64,000 bases of DNA from Microplitis mediator (GCF_029852145.1 NC_079978.1:4092001-4156000); one strand, 5' to 3'. Shown: positions 28,993 through 44,290, counted from the stretch's first letter. Made by a program: numbers and translations. Notes: generated by a model from the letters alone, not told the origin.

Positions 28993-30781
28993 GACACTAC
29001 TGCCTTGGCTTTAAGTTGGGTAGCGTGAGTTCGTTTCGAGTTCCGCGGTCTGTTTTTGGTGGGCGTGAAAATGAACCTACAGTATGTAATTTTGATGTAA
29101 TTGAACTTTTCTCAGTAGTAGGTTATATATTTTTTCCCATAAAATGTAAAAAAAAATCTTATAAATTCCAAAAGTACAATAATTTTTATTTATTAAAAAA
29201 TAAAACACAATTTAATAATTGGTCTGACCACAATCGAACTAAAACCACTGCGGCTTTATTTCTTCATCGCGGCATAACAGATATATACGGGGGATATAAT
29301 AGTAATGTGTGTGACTCATGATCGGATTGAGCACGTAGCATTACGGGCGGTATTTAATCGTACCAATAGATATATTTTTATCGGGTTGCAACTACTAGCT
29401 GCGCTATAGCTTGGCACCGTGACCAGCTAGCCAGCCCCATGAATGAGGTACTTTAAATGCAATCGAATCCGGCGCCGGCTGCGTCGAATATTCGCTCGGA
29501 CACCCGGATTACGCGTTGTGGAATAATAATATCTCTGCTTTTCCATTGTCCCAGCATCGGTGTTCTTATACCAGCGTTCTGTTTTGTCATCGAGTGTATT
29601 ATCCTGATGCCATGACATCTCTATTCCACGTTTATTTGGTTTTTTTTTCTCTTTTCCAATTTTACAATCCAATCTATTACACCAAAAAAACTATACGCGG
29701 TTTATTCTTTTAAATTTATTATATTAATAAATATAAAAAAAAGAATAAAAAACGTGTACAGGAACAAAAAAATATTTTTATTCGCTTTGTATATTTCTAT
29801 ACATAATAAATTTAAGGTCAATTCAATAAAATTGAATACCGTAGATTAATAATAAGCCAAAATATTATATGTATGCATAGTTGTACAGAATAATATACAA
29901 GAGAGAAAGTTTTATAATCTGACTATATAAATTAGTCAGATTGTAATTTAAACTTATGCATAATTTAAACGAAATAATCAAAGTCAAATTTTGACATTGA
30001 TTGTTTTAGTTTGTTAATAGTTTTAAAGTATGAATATATTTCAAATACTTGACACAATATTAATTTAATAATAAATTCAAATTTCTTATGAACAAAAGTT
30101 ATTTTTAGTTCATAAATATCTTCAAATATGTTTATTAAATTATTCCTTAAATTATATCACATCAATGATCCCCCGAGAAACAAACAACATAACTACAAAT
30201 ATTACAATACCTGTAATTATCTACCAGTGTGACAACTTTTTTTTATGTTTGTAAAACAGATGCATCCACATGCCCGCGATTGTGTAGCTTAACGGTGGCA
30301 TGTAACGCGTGTCCCATCGCCAGCCAAACGTGTTCTGGGTTTGCCCACAGTAAACTGCCACAGCGGGTGAATCCGAATTAATAGCATACACGTTTGTGAG
30401 TCAGTCGTACGTCTCAAATATACATATACATATACATATATATGTATAAGTCTACATCTACAGACTAGAGTCGTATACTTGTGTTAGTTACACTAGCTAC
30501 ATCAGGACTTGTTAGTGAGACTGACTAACATCCGAAGCAGTCGAGCATTACGTCGTTCATGTTAGTGTTTATTAGGACGTCAACTCATTAGCAACTGGCA
30601 TTTAATTTATATATCATGCATACATAAATAACAGTACGAAATTATGAGTACTATTTGTTAATACTAGGCTTTAGAGCACTTTGACCTGAAACAATACATG
30701 CATTATGTTGGAAGTGGTATCGCTTATGAGTGATATGATACCCGAGAATACGGGAAACTTAATTTTAAGTATTTGCATAGC

Positions 30782-30814
<33 letters not shown>

Positions 30815-33800
30815 TTCTAAAAACAATTGTCTGTTTATGTGGTATCCGGGACAAAAGGGATGGAATGATTTAACAAAAGATAGACGGATTTAACGGTGAG
30901 TGCGGTGGCGTAGAATCCGCATTAGACGGTGATGCGTGAAGCACGTATATCTTGCTTGGTACAGTAGGTTGAATAGATAAAGCGATTGCGGTTTATTTTC
31001 CGGCTTGACCACATACTTCGTCTTGTCATTCCCGTTTAACCCACTGTCATATATATACACAATTATATATATATATATAGATATCATTGTTCGTCCATTG
31101 TTTTCGTCACTGTACAGGAACTATTGGCATCCTTTATCATAAATTACATTCAATCCCATTGTCGCCTTCTTCTTCTTCTTCTTCAAGTTAAATTGAATAA
31201 AATTCCCCTTTTTTTCAGTGTCCGTTTTACTCTGTCTTTTTCATTACTCTCCTTTATTTTATTTTTATTCGTCGCCGTATTTCAAGCAAGTCTGGGTGAT
31301 GTTTACGGCGTGGCCTCTCGCCAGAGAATCGACGGGGAGATTGAAAAAGCCCTTTTGGATGATAGCAACGAGAGAAAAATCCGTTAAAAAAATGTATTTT
31401 TTTTTCCTCAAACTTGTTCTTTTTCTTCATTTTTGTCGTTTCTTCGTTTTCGCTTTCCGTTTGCGACGACGACGACGTCTTCTGAGAAAGCGGAAAATAA
31501 TGAGGAATCTCCCTCACGCCTGACGAATATCTTTATGAATATTTGCACTCTCGGTGGTAAAACTCCGAAGAAGATGAATTTATCTTCTACTAAAGTCAAG
31601 ATATCTTAAAGGTACAGAGGGAATGTCAACGTTTTTTTTATTATTTTTTCATTCAACATTAACGTACACTATTCATTGGCAATGATAGATAGGCTAATGG
31701 TTAGCGAGTACGGCGCATAAGAAAAAAATATAAAACGAGGATAAAATAGGCGGTAGAATGGGATCTATGAAAACCGGATGCTGTCAAGCTCTTGGTACAA
31801 CGAGGTGTACATATCGCGTCAGCAGTAAATTCAACGGAGATTTTTTCTTCTCAGGAAATTATAATTTTCCCTCTCGTAAAGAGTGACTTGGATGACGCTA
31901 ATGCGAGTGTGCATTAGTCGAGAAAAATGGACCCACAAGTCGAGGTATCACAAGCAAATACACCGACGATGTTCAAGTATGTAAGTAAATTGGACTTATG
32001 TTACACACATACACACACTCAGCTCTATCCAACATCCTTGTAAATTTTTTTACTCCTTTTCCTGTTGAGTTAATCGTCGAGAAAATAGTGACTTTATTAT
32101 TATATTATTCAGTGTTGAAAACAAGTTTTACTTAATAAACCCATCAACTTTTCTCTCTTCACTGCAATACAAATTTAATTACTTAAATCCAATTACATTT
32201 TTATATTTTATTTCAACGAGTGATCAACATTTCGAGCTTTGATGGCACGAAAAAATTCCACATCATCATAGTAAAAAAATATTAAATGGCTGGGTTATGT
32301 ATGGATATAAATATATTGTGGATGTGTGTAGACATATACGACTAACGATTTATTTATGTACGTCGACAGCGTAGGTCTGGGTATCTCTTCCGTTTGAATA
32401 ACCATGCAGAGCGGAAGGTTCTACGGTAGTACGACACAAAAACGACGAGGTCCTGTAGAACCATCAGGAACCTATCAGCAACATCAACGAGACTGGACTT
32501 TAGTTAGCTTTTTTTTTAGTGAACCGTTTTTTTTTTTTTTTATACGCTCTGTACACATGAGGAAATAAAAAAGGTATGACTTTTTCTAACGAGCAGCTTT
32601 AAATACGTTGCCTCAGGATTTATATATAATTATTCTCTATTTGGATTAAAAGTTGAAAATAATTTTCATACAGTAAATTATAAAGATATAAATAAATTTA
32701 AAAAATAGATGTCTGATCTTAGCTTCTACTATTAGAATTTCAAAGTAAGCAGTTCATTTTAAGAGCAAGTTAACGTAATAGGAAAATGTCAAGTTCGATG
32801 ATTAAATTATGCGAAACGCGAATGATTAAGGAAGTAGTTCAAGAGATTAAGTGGATTCAAAAAAATACTAGAGATTATTATTTTTTATGTCCTTGGGATA
32901 AGGAAAATTTATCTCTATAACGCACTTTAGGATGAACACACTTGGGTATTTGGTATAATATAAATTTTTCCTTACTTACTTTAATTCAAAGTTTATGGAG
33001 TTTCGTTCGCTTTTTTTTTTTGTTAATAAAAATAAAATTGATTTATGAAAAAAGGCTCATTAAATTTGTCTGTTTGTCGATAGTTAAAGGAACGAAATTA
33101 TTTGAGCAATCGAGACGTATAAAAATAAAGGAGAAAACAAATTTTCTAAAAGTTGTGTTCTGTGTGTCAAATGTTCACGAGAGTTGGTAATAGAAATCAT
33201 GGCAAATTACCCTTACTCAAACGAAAAGTTCGCCGACAAAATTTAATCGCAAGTCAGACAAAGACATAATACGTTTGGCAGAAAGAGAAAGTAAGAGAGA
33301 ATGGAGTAAGTGAAAGAGAGTAAGCGGAATGGAGAGTAAAAGAGAGGACTGGGCTGACAGTGAGACGGTTCTACCACTTTTCAATAGTTTAGTTACCCCT
33401 CTAAGGGGTTGTTGAGGAAAAGGGCAAGGGGAGGGGGCAAGAGTGAAGAGGAAAGCTGACTGAGGTAGAGACCATGAACAGAGAACGGTGGAACGGGTTA
33501 AAAGTAAAATATAAGGTACGAGCGAGTAGTTAGAGGGCAAGTCAAACAAAGAGTACAAAGCGCTGGCAGGAGTTTCCGGAGCTTTTGCACCAAGTAGAGA
33601 ACAAGAAATGGGTGAGTTTTCTACCAAGTAATAGAAGAGAGATGATGTAAGCTAGTCAAATAGATTTCATTTCCGTCTAGATTTTATTGTTATTCACAAG
33701 ATTGATAATTACTTCTTTATGCTCTCTCAGCCCCTACTTTTTTTGGTAACGTAATAGAAGAAATAGACCATTTATTTTCAGTAAAAAATTTTCGTGTTGC

Positions 33801-35040
33801 TTTAATAGTTTTTTTTCTTGGCTTATTTTGGCTAAACAAAAATCGGGCAACCAAAAAAAACCTATTTTGTATTTTTATTTATTTTTTTTATGTAATAGGC
33901 GAGGGCTGTAATAGGATAGAATCGGGACGTTAAACAGTAGGCTTAATCCTGAATGCGCAAAGTATTTAACTTTTCGCTTACAATTACAGAAAATAAATAA
34001 ATTTTCTATTTGCGATTTAAAAAAGAGGTTTTTAGTAGGAATTTACTTTCTATCCGTATTGTAATAAACATAAAGTCGTTTTATTTTATCCGTAATCTTT
34101 TCTCTCGTCCTCTTTTATCCTTTCAATTCCAATTCCCCTTAGTGTCTCTTAACTCAACTCATGGTACTCTCTTTATAACATAATTAACTGTACCGAAAGT
34201 TCGCCAATTTGGGCAGCAGGTTAATCTGGCTTTACTTAATATCGCGAGTGCGTCATGAAACTTTGTCAAGACTTTAGGTAACTTCCTCCTTCTACACCAT
34301 AATCGATTATCGCTTCACCGCACACCGACCATAATAAGCCTGATAATAGTATTATGGTAGAAAAATTTAATAATACTTTAATTCTAGTTAAATAATATTT
34401 TTTAAATAGTAACTTAATAAAAATTAGTTTCATAAATAATGAAGAAGAGTATTATTTTCCTGCGGAAAAATATTAGTTTTTGATCATGTCAAAAGCATAC
34501 AGATAAATTTACAGTCTATGCTAATGATTTCTATGGTACCGACGTGTTATCGCACCACATAAAGCCTGTGTACTTTTTCATTCGTCATTTGGGTTGATGC
34601 TCTGTTGGGGGTGTCTGCGGTATCGCATAAGACGTTTTTTATATATTTTTTTTATTTCACACCCATGCTAAAGAAAAACTCAAGAGATAGGGCAACTAGG
34701 TTTGGAAAAAAATGAGCCATTCAGTTGGAGTGCCGAAGAAAAAAGACGTTATTCCATGTGTGTATATATATGTACATATTTTTGTCTTGAGTGTGTGTAC
34801 GTAGAGCTGCACAAGTGAATGTTTGTGAACGCTATTTCAATGTCTTTTCCGAGATATATGAGATCCTGCTGTGGATATTATAGTAATAAAAAATGTACGG
34901 TGTACCTATAATGCGACATATGCTGAAAATTGAATGCTAAAATATTATCTTCATTATTTATGATATTCATTTTATCAATAATTGATTTTTCACTAAAAAT
35001 TTAACGGTCTGAAGTTCATTACAAATTTAAAAAGTCTCAA
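28993..35040. other. Noncoding host DNA
   Basis: No supported gene. A perfect (ATT)n tract lies at 30784-30815, an ATAC-type microsatellite at about 30421-30445, and CpG-containing patches near 29465-29510. A long minus-strand frame at about 33217-33627 over a GAGA-rich tract is Leu/Ser-rich and looks like a chance frame. Confidence 0.45.
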
Positions 35041-35052
35041 ATATTTTTTCTT

Positions 35053-35520
35053 AACTTCCCGCTGAAAAAATTGCAAATTTTCAAAAAAAGGGAAGTTATT
35101 GGTTTCGGTTCGATTTTCAAAAATCGAGTTTTTATCAGATGTCGACGATGTATGTGTGTGTGTGTGTGTGTAAACTTTTTTTTCCGACGATATCTTTGGA
35201 ACGAATCAACCGATTTGAACGTTCTTGGTGACAATCGAAAGAGCTCACCAAAACTGAGAATTGATTAGATTTTGGGGTAGATCGATCCTGTAGTTTACGA
35301 GTTATACGATGAATAAAAATTAAAAATTTTTTTTGTTTTTGGTTTTTTGCGTATAACTTATAAACCACTTGCCCGATTCGCCTCAAAATGTAATCAGTTT
35401 TAAGTTTTGTTGAGCCATTTCGGTTGCCACAAGAACGTTCAAATCGGTTCATTCCATCAAAAAATATCGTCGGACAAAAATTATAGTTTTTTAGTGAAGG
35501 TATGTTTTACCGGCCGGAAG
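35053..35520. repeat. Foldback repeat
   Basis: An arm at about 35176-35315 (CCGACGATATCTTTGGAACGA...) pairs imperfectly with one at about 35335-35480 read on the other strand (CCGACGATATTTTTTGATGGAA...). Both hold ACCGATTTGAACGTTCTTG. A small AACTTCCC...GGGAAGTT hairpin lies at the left end. A (TG)n tract interrupts at 35155-35171. Confidence 0.55.
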
Positions 35521-38500
35521 AGCACAAAAATTTACAAGTAATAATGTTTCCGAGCTCCCTGAGCGGTTTTCAGATTTTTTTTGTTTTACAAAAACTTTAA
35601 CAAGAATATTTTGCATAATTAATTTAATTCTCACTCGTTTGTGACAATAAACTGCTAATTATAATTCTTTAATTTTCAATAATTATTTTTAAAAAACTTG
35701 ATTATATATTTAAATGTATAAAGATCAAATAGAAGTTTTTTCTCACCAATTAAAATTTATGTTAAATTTTTGCTAAGTATAAAAAAGTGCTCATCGTACT
35801 CAAGTGAACACATGATTGCTAACGCAATTCTTTTATTGATAGACTTGCATATTTGCATACCAACTACAGAAATTACGAATGTAAATATGTATGTTTATAA
35901 TCATATCATTTTTAAAATTCATTATTATCGACTCGCACACGGAGAATTCACCATATATTATTGTTTATATTTTCTCTTTGTTTTTACTATACATTTATAT
36001 TGTATTTTTCAATATATAAATGCATATTTTTACCGCTCGATCGAGTAATGTCAGAGCGAATTATTTCAATAACGTTTTTTTGGTGTATATGTTTTGTTCG
36101 AGTGTCTGCATTTCGTTCAACTTTACAGATGCCCGACAAAAAAATTCCAGCTTGAGTGTGTATACATTATATACTTACATTCACATAGACTTATATGTAT
36201 ATGATATATAAGGAGAAGGATGCTTGAGAGTAGAACGAGTCCTTTCTGGACGTACAAAAGAAGAACCAACACAATTCAAGGGCGTTTTCTCCTGTCGTCG
36301 GGTGTCTATAGAATTGGTGCTTTTGTATGTGTCTCACTATGGCACTCATATATCAGAGCTAGATCTTTGTGTGAGATATATTGTGTGTAGACCACAGGCC
36401 GGGACTTTTTATACACATACATAGATATATATTTAATGAGATAGAGTAAGAAGGATTTAGTTCCTGCAACGCATAAGCTATTAAAATCGTCTGAAAATTT
36501 GTTTTATCCTCACGAGAGCATTGCAAATAATCTCAAGAGCTTATATACTGAATGAATAGTCTATTGTCTAAGGAATATTAGGCTTATTAATTATTTCTAT
36601 ATACCGAGGGAAAGAATTTTTGAAGCTTTTATGATCAATACTTCATAATTAGGGTCCAATTATTTCTCATCGATATTTGTTCTAAAAATAAAAATTTATT
36701 TATAATTTTAATCAAATTTTTTTATCTTATCTTACAACTTTAATACCCAATTCCCCGCTAAGCTATAAAAAATTTTTCAGGGAACATAAATTGAACATGA
36801 ATATTAAAAATAAAAACAACAAATTTATAAATTTATTTAAGTTATTTTTAGTTGCGTTGGGGGAATCCACGAACAAAATCGTTGAATTAATCAGAAGAGA
36901 AGACAATGTGCCCGAGAATAAGAGCAATGAAATAATAAGAGGAAGAAAAAGAGAGAGAGAGAAATGCAAGGCAGGTGGTGCAAAACTGAATTGAACGAAT
37001 GAAGGGGAATAGGTCTCGTTGCAATTAGTGGAGTGCGGCGTATTTCTCCCCCAAAAAGCTCAGTGAACTTTGCGAGTACTTTGCGGCATAAATCACGGAT
37101 ACGCGATGAGTTTTGTAGGAATAGCGAGAGAGCAAGAGCGAACAACCACCCGGGGAATCCAAGCGGAACTTGTGGTGAGTTTGCACTTCGATTAATATAC
37201 CTATCTTCTGTTAAGATCGTTTTATTTTATCCTCATATTTTTTTTCATTTAATTTTTTTTTTTAACTCTTACTTCCTCTACATTTTTTATCCTTCATTCC
37301 TTGCAGTTAAGCCAAATTAAATACTCGTATTACACTGTTATAATTTTATACTTTAATTAATTACGCTGTAAAACTAAAATGTTTAAACCGTAACTTGAAT
37401 AACTTAAATTATTTTAATTAACCGTAAATGAACGGGTGAATTTGTATAATAGATGAATTTGTATGATTTACTCTTGAATTTAGTTTCGTAAACAATTGTC
37501 GACTCGGTTGAGTGATACGGAGGGCTGTGATTGAGTGAATGTATATAGGGCATGATGATGATGATAATGATGATGACGGTCATGGTGATGATGATGACGA
37601 CATTGCGAGTGTTCTATTGAGATCAAAGCAAGGTAGAGTCGATGAGCCGACTAGCATCAGCTCTATTCGCCCAGACTATAGCGTGGTGTAGTGCAGAGGC
37701 GACAGGAAACAGAAATCGAATGGAGTCGCGGTGAGGCCACATCGGCCAACACGACACAGCCTCTCTAGTTATCGACCGTTTAATAGTTGCTAAACAACAC
37801 CCTCTTAATGAAACCCACTTTACTTCTCTCTCTTTGTCTTTCTCTATCTCCTCGGTTCGTTATTTTAAATTAAATAATTTACCGAGTTAATTATATTAAT
37901 TTACAGAACCAATAACTCTAACAGCTAGAACAAACATCGTTAGCTCAAATTCAATACAGCTTTTAATTAAGCGGACTAAAAATATTTTAATTTTGTCAAT
38001 CTATTAAATTAACTATATATTTTACGCATATAAGAGCATGCGTAAAGTTCGGTTAAACAAATTAAATAGAAAGGTGTTACATATTATTAGATTGTATATA
38101 GTCAAAGAGGTATAAGTTGCGCTGCAAGATATCTCAAAGTTCGCGGCGCATTATTCTGGCATCTTAGCGATGAAGAAATTTAATATTAACGATGCCGGAG
38201 CGGAGAAACTTGAACGACCTAGGCTAGGGTTCACTCTTAATTATTGAACTTTGCCGTTATTACTCCTCCTTCACTTATATATAGTGAAATTCCATTCCAG
38301 CTCTTACGGGAACAAGATTTTTGTTATTTGCATCCCTCCTTTCATCTTCTCATCTTATTATTCCTCTTGTTCTTTTTCGTTTTATAACTTTTTCTTTTTC
38401 TTTATTTTATGTACTTAAACTTGCACTTTTTCACTGGCTGCTGGTGCTTCTCGACACTTTGTTCTTTAAATTGTTTGGAATTCGTTGAAAACTTTACCCG

Positions 38501-41500
38501 GATAAATCTGACTTTGACATTTATTTGATATTCGCGAATTCATCGCCGTGATAATAATAGAAGTTTCCAAATAACCCTGTCACTCAATTCGATAGGCATG
38601 GATAGGCCACCAAAAGTTTATGTGGAAAAAATCTGGCTGCCTATATCGTAAAAAAGTGGTAAAACTAACATTTTTAGTGATGCGAATAATGCTTCCAGAG
38701 ACGTTTTATCTCTTCGTACACTTATATACATATGTATAAAATTTATCTATTTTGGTGTAAAATATCTAGGGAATTTGGCTCAGGTAATCACTCAAGCATA
38801 TCATCGGCATGTTTTAGTAAGGTAACCTCAATTAACACAGCCATGCTACTACTGATTAATTAGCGACAGTTGAGATTTCCCAGAGCTATATTACAGTAAG
38901 ATGCACCCAGTAACAAGATAATTAACTGATTTGATTACTTTATATACCAAGATATACCTGGGTTCTATGGACTACTAATTATAGGATTTAATTTACTTTG
39001 CAAATTATTTAAATTAGAGAATAAAGCAACTGTTTTTTTGTTTTAATTAAAAAATTACCCGTACAATTAACGGAAATTGAATAGTCAAAAATTCTTTTAC
39101 ACTTTGAGTCGAGTAGTTTAGCCAGGAGATTCGATTTTTGTAAGCAGCGCGACGTTGAATAAAAATCAGGGACTTGAGGGCTTTATTTACTTCATCATGG
39201 AGGTAAAGTTGTAACAAAATACAATGGTATGAGGGCAAACTTTATTGTTTAAAAAAAAAATAAACAGATAAAAGTTTAGAGAAGAAAAAAAAGCAGTGGA
39301 TAAATTTAAAAATAAATTTATTTTCTATAAAATACTAGGTTTTATTTCAGTGAAACAGTAGTGGTACATTTTTTATAGAGGAAAAAAAAAACGCTTTGAA
39401 AATGCTAATTTGATACCTATCGAATTGTAGGTTAATAAGAAATGAAAAAACAGATCTAAAAAAAGAAATCAGTGAACAATTGCGCTTACTGAGCAATAAA
39501 TGAAATTTAACGGAACTTCAACCACCATCAGTGTCCTCTTTGTCTCCCTTCGGTCGTCTACCGCTCAACCCAGAGTGCCGGATGAATTTTACATGAATCC
39601 ACCCTCGCCAGACTCGAGAGCCAACTCTCTAACTCTCTACTCGACAAGAGAGTGCGCACGCGTACAATTGCCAGGTGATGAGTTAATGTAAAATAACGGA
39701 AAAAAAAAATTTTAAAAAAAATATAGGAAGAGGAGAAAAAAAAATTTACGGCTTTTGGGCGGTTCGTTAAGAAGAGTCACGATCTCAGCTTGTGCCAGAA
39801 TCATATCGTTTTGCTATACTTAACGAAACCTTTTCAAATGCATACATGCATTTGAAATATATATGTATATATGTATAAATGTATATAGTGACGGTATAGT
39901 AAAGTTTTGCTGAATGTAGATTGGTGTGCCCTTCGGGCACGTCTACCGTCCCAAGACGACGACCCACTGTCGCGAATGGATAAAAGGATTTCCAAGTTTC
40001 TACTAGTACGCGTTAGTTTTATTTTATTTTTTATCTCACGGAATAGCCTACAGCGGCATTCATTTTTTCCATCTCCGTTATCAACTATATACATATATAA
40101 CGACTATTGAATATTCAGAAAAATTTATTATGCTAATCATTTCATTTGTCCATTTTTTAAAATTTTATAAATCTATTTGAATATTTTCACGTTCATTTAT
40201 AATTAAAGCGAACTTAAATTTTTCACGAAAGAAAAAGAATAAGAATTTATAACTTTGTTGAGATTTAAAAGTATACTTCAAGTAGCGAGAAGTCAATGAG
40301 TAAGTACTTAGATGAGAATTTTCATTTAAAATTAACTGCCAATAATTCAAAGTGATAACGGTCTTTGAAAATAATATCCTTCAAGTTAAGAGTCGCTTCA
40401 TTGGCTGGACAATCGAGCGGAAGGTAATATCGACTTCTTCAAACACACACTCTCTATATATATACATCTCGACTACTATACATGAGTTTACGGGAAACAA
40501 CCGACTAAGAAAAATAATAAAAGAAGAAAAGAAGAAGAAGTTGATCGATGCCGCCGCGAGTATCCGCGAGAGAAGTTAATTTCTATAGATATATTTTTCG
40601 GCTTTTTGCTTTTCCACGACGTTTCTGTGTGTACTTTTACTCAGTGCTGTATATTTTACGGAAAATATACAATGCCTAAGGGCAAAATAGACCAAACTAA
40701 TCGAGAGAAACGGGAATGTGGTCTTGACCCTCTTGATATTTAGAGTTATTGCATTCCCTTTATTTGTTGTTGAGTTAAATACACACCACTTTAGCGATTT
40801 AAGTCTGGCACTTATTTTTTATACCAAAAGTTATTTTTCCATTTAACAAAAAAATATATAAAGTTTATTGCAACATTAAACTTTAAGTTGGACAATTTTC
40901 TATACGTGAAATAAAAAAAATATTTGTTTTCGATCCACATTTTAGTGGAAATAATTTTCAATAAATGTTTTTACTAAAAATATGTGTTATCATAAATTTA
41001 TATTTTAAAAATTCAATTGATTGTAATAAATAACAATAATAATAGCAAATTTATGTGGATCGCCATTCACTGTCTACGTTGTATTGTTTTACACCGAGCT
41101 TGTGGAATTTCTTGAATATCTGGTGGTCCAACTTGCTCGGAAATTCTCGAATCCCGCGGTTAATAGGCAAGATAAAGTTATCGAGCCCCGACAGCCGCCC
41201 CGGGAATTCGGAGCGCGAAACACCGAGTGAGGGCTGTATTCCCGCGAGAGACAAAATTCTACATTCCATATGCCCAACACAGGTTGTTTTTTTTTTTTAT
41301 ATATTTATTATTATTATTTTATTTCATTGCGATTTTTTTATCCGTACTCATTCCTTTTTTTTTTCTATCTCAACATCGGTTATTTAATGAAATCCTCAAA
41401 CTCATGAATATTTTTCCATTTACATTATATTTAAAATAATAATATAGCAATTATATATAAGAATAGTATGTATATTGCACCATAAATTATTGAGATTTAT

Positions 41501-43288
41501 TATAATCAGTATTGTATCGCAAACGTGTTCGACATAACTTAACAAAACTAACTGCATGTCATTCATCAGTGTTATACTTCGCCACGAGTTACGGTTTCAA
41601 GATATATATATACATACATTTCCACAGCTATATCTATATATATATATATACATAACTCAAGGATGTGCAGTTGCAAATGCTCACGGAGCTCCGCGAAAAC
41701 TTTAAGTTTAAGCACTAAGTGAAGCCCCAGGCGACTAATAGAATGGGAACTCGGGGAATCAGTCTAACTCTATCTATGAACTCAATGGTAATTATTTTGA
41801 TAACGTAGAAATGTCACAGTATCGTGCATTTACGTTAATTGAGAAACGCCCAACTGACTCATAATAACAATAACAGCAAACACACAAATGCGACCCATTT
41901 GTAAATTATTTATGCTCATTCACCTTAACTTATTATTTCATATTTTTCCCTAACTAATAATTTTAGTGTTTTATTTATTTATTAAACTTCTCAGAATCCT
42001 TTGATGAAGTTTGTATACAAGATACGAATAAGGGTGTGACTAAGAAGCTTATTACTATTATTATTATTTCCTCATCATGCGATTGGATTATCGTGTAATA
42101 AGTAGAACTATATTATCAAAGTCACGTACGACTCATGTCGATGTCCACACATCCAAATATATACACAAATATATTTATACTAAAATGACTGAATATAAGG
42201 GCGATCGTAACAAAAGAAACGGAATCGGTAAAAAAAAAAAATGTAATATAATTTACTGTACGTCGTTATACGTCGAGTCGATTCCCATTGCTTTGATAAT
42301 AATACATATTTCTGCGTCTAGATATAGCAAAAGATACACCAACTCATACATATATATATACGATATTGTTAGTATCGCATTTTATTTTTCAAGAATCATA
42401 TCAAAACACGCATCATTTTCCTACACTAAAATGTTCACTTGTCACGAACGAGAATCCATGAAGATTTTCGCCAACGATAATATATTTACACGTACATATA
42501 TTTATGTAGTATACATAAATTTTGTGTAAATGTGTGTATGCGCTATGAGGTATAGAGTAGTGTATTGTGCCTTATATACAAATGGACTTTCCTGCGATAC
42601 AGATCAATAAAATAGGATGTATATGAACGCGTCAGAACGACGTGCTTGTCGAAATGATGAAATACGAGAGCAGTAGGTTGGGGACGGACGCAAGCACGAT
42701 TAGGTAATTATAGCGGTGATCGAATCCGCCAACGATTCGCAGCATTCCTATTTCCAATCGTCGATCCGTCACTGCTGACTCGTGAAACGTCGTGCAAATC
42801 CAACGGATCGTTGACTCTCACCGATGCTCAATGCTCGTGTTACGCGTGGTATCATCGTGGTTCACAACATTGTTAGTCTATATAATATGCATTATCGGCT
42901 CTGTCTTTACCTCTCGTTTAAATTTTTATGGATTATTTTATTCGGAAATTATTTATGTCGCCACAATTACATTGTACTTTAATGGAGGGTCAACGTCTAT
43001 AGAGAGATACTTTGGAATAGTGTCAAATTAATTTACTGGCTTTCAGATTATTTTATATCCGACATATTTTAGATACTTATTAACGGGTTTATAAATTAAT
43101 GTCTAGGTAACTTCAATTAGGTCAATCGATATACGAAATTGAAAGCGAACTAATGGATTATTTAATTTTTTACATAAGAACCATTCTACTTCGATTATAC
43201 TTTTTTTACTTTTTTTTAGGTCACTGTAATATATATTTGTATGTATGTATAATTATTACAACCACAGTTACTGGAGCAATTAACCCTA
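35521..43288. other. Noncoding host DNA
   Basis: No supported gene. A GAT/GAC-type trinucleotide tract lies at about 37553-37612. GC-richer patches (about 37660-37760 and 41140-41240) could be regulatory or untranslated, but no frame with splice sites stands out. Confidence 0.45.
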
Positions 43289-43763
43289 CACTGTAAAAAG
43301 AGCGGTGTTAAAAATGGACTCGTTTTAACTCCGCCTGGTGTAAAAATGAAATTACACCGGTGTAGGAGGAGTAATACACCGGTGTTAAAAATACCGGTGT
43401 TAAAGCGGGGTAACCGGTGTAAAAGCGGAGTAATACCGGTATAAAAGCGGGGTAAATTGCGTCCGCTTGGAGTATTAACTTTAAAGATTATAAAACACAA
43501 ACAATATCAGTTCTTTATGAAAAGGAATAAAAAATATCGTTTTTTAACAAGTATAGTGATCGAGTAAGTAAAAATATTCACAAAGTAAAATATTTTAACA
43601 CCGGTAACGAATATCTACACCAGCGACGGCGTTATTTTAACAACGGTCTAGAATATTTACACCGGTGGCGGCGTTATTTTAACACCGCTTTCGGGGGTAA
43701 ATTTAACACCGATAATTTTAACACCTACACCGCTTGGACTTACCCCGGTGATTTTTTACAGTG
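43289..43763. mobile_element. TA-inserting MITE, copy 2 (CACTGTAAAAA family)
   Basis: CACTGTAAAAA...TTTTTTACAGTG flanked by TA on both sides. It is inverted relative to the copy at 2180-2709, shares the CACCGGTGTTAAA motifs and the GCGTCCGC(T/A) middle segment, and lacks the GT/GC tract. Confidence 0.75.
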
Positions 43764-43764
43764 T

Positions 43765-44290
43765 AGTAACACAGGTTTGAGCAAGATCTAGAGTAAGTAT
43801 CTTGAGCCAGACCCTTAGCTGCTAGTGTCTTTTTCTACGTATGTGTCTTTCGCAAGATCGTGTATCAAGAAACCTGTGTCAAGATTTGTGGGTCTTGCTC
43901 ATGGTACCGTACGCAAGAATATTAAAGATATCCTGAATACGGTGCAATGAAAAAGTGTCTGACGCATTTCTTGCACCAGTAACTTACAGTAGGTACTTTC
44001 GCGTGGTTTGCTCAGGATCTGCTCAAGACTCAAGGTCAATTTTGAGCCTTGAGCAGATCTTGAACAAGCCATGCGCAAATATTATAAACCATAGTCTTCC
44101 TCCAGAAATGAGTTATAATCTGGCACGAATTCCTTGTCTAAAGCTCGTACTAGGCTTGCAATTTAAATCTGGTCACAAATATCTGCAGCAAGACATACGT
44201 AGAAAAAGACACTGGCACCTATCGATCTTGAGCAGACTTGCCCAAGAATTGAAAAAGATTGTTCCCATATACATGGGAAGTAGCTCTTGA
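43765..44290. repeat. Foldback repeat rich in CTCAAGATC motifs
   Basis: GTGTCTTTTTCTACGTATGT near 43828 returns inverted near 44191-44210. Inside, CTGCTCAAGACTCAAGG...CCTTGAGCAGATCTTGA forms a further hairpin at about 44018-44065. It abuts MITE copy 2. The open plus-strand frame across it is not credible as a protein. Confidence 0.5.

Noticed and set aside
29427..29672. Minus-strand frame near a CpG-containing patch
   Set aside because: Arg/Lys-rich without domain or splice support.
33217..33627. 136-residue minus-strand frame
   Set aside because: Leu/Ser/Pro-rich translation of a GAGA-rich tract, with no domain, splice support or homologue recognised.
42077..42529. 150-residue plus-strand frame
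   Set aside because: Tyr/Ile/Lys-rich translation of AT-rich microsatellite DNA without motifs.
43955..44290. Plus-strand 111-residue frame
   Set aside because: Lies across the arms of a foldback repeat.
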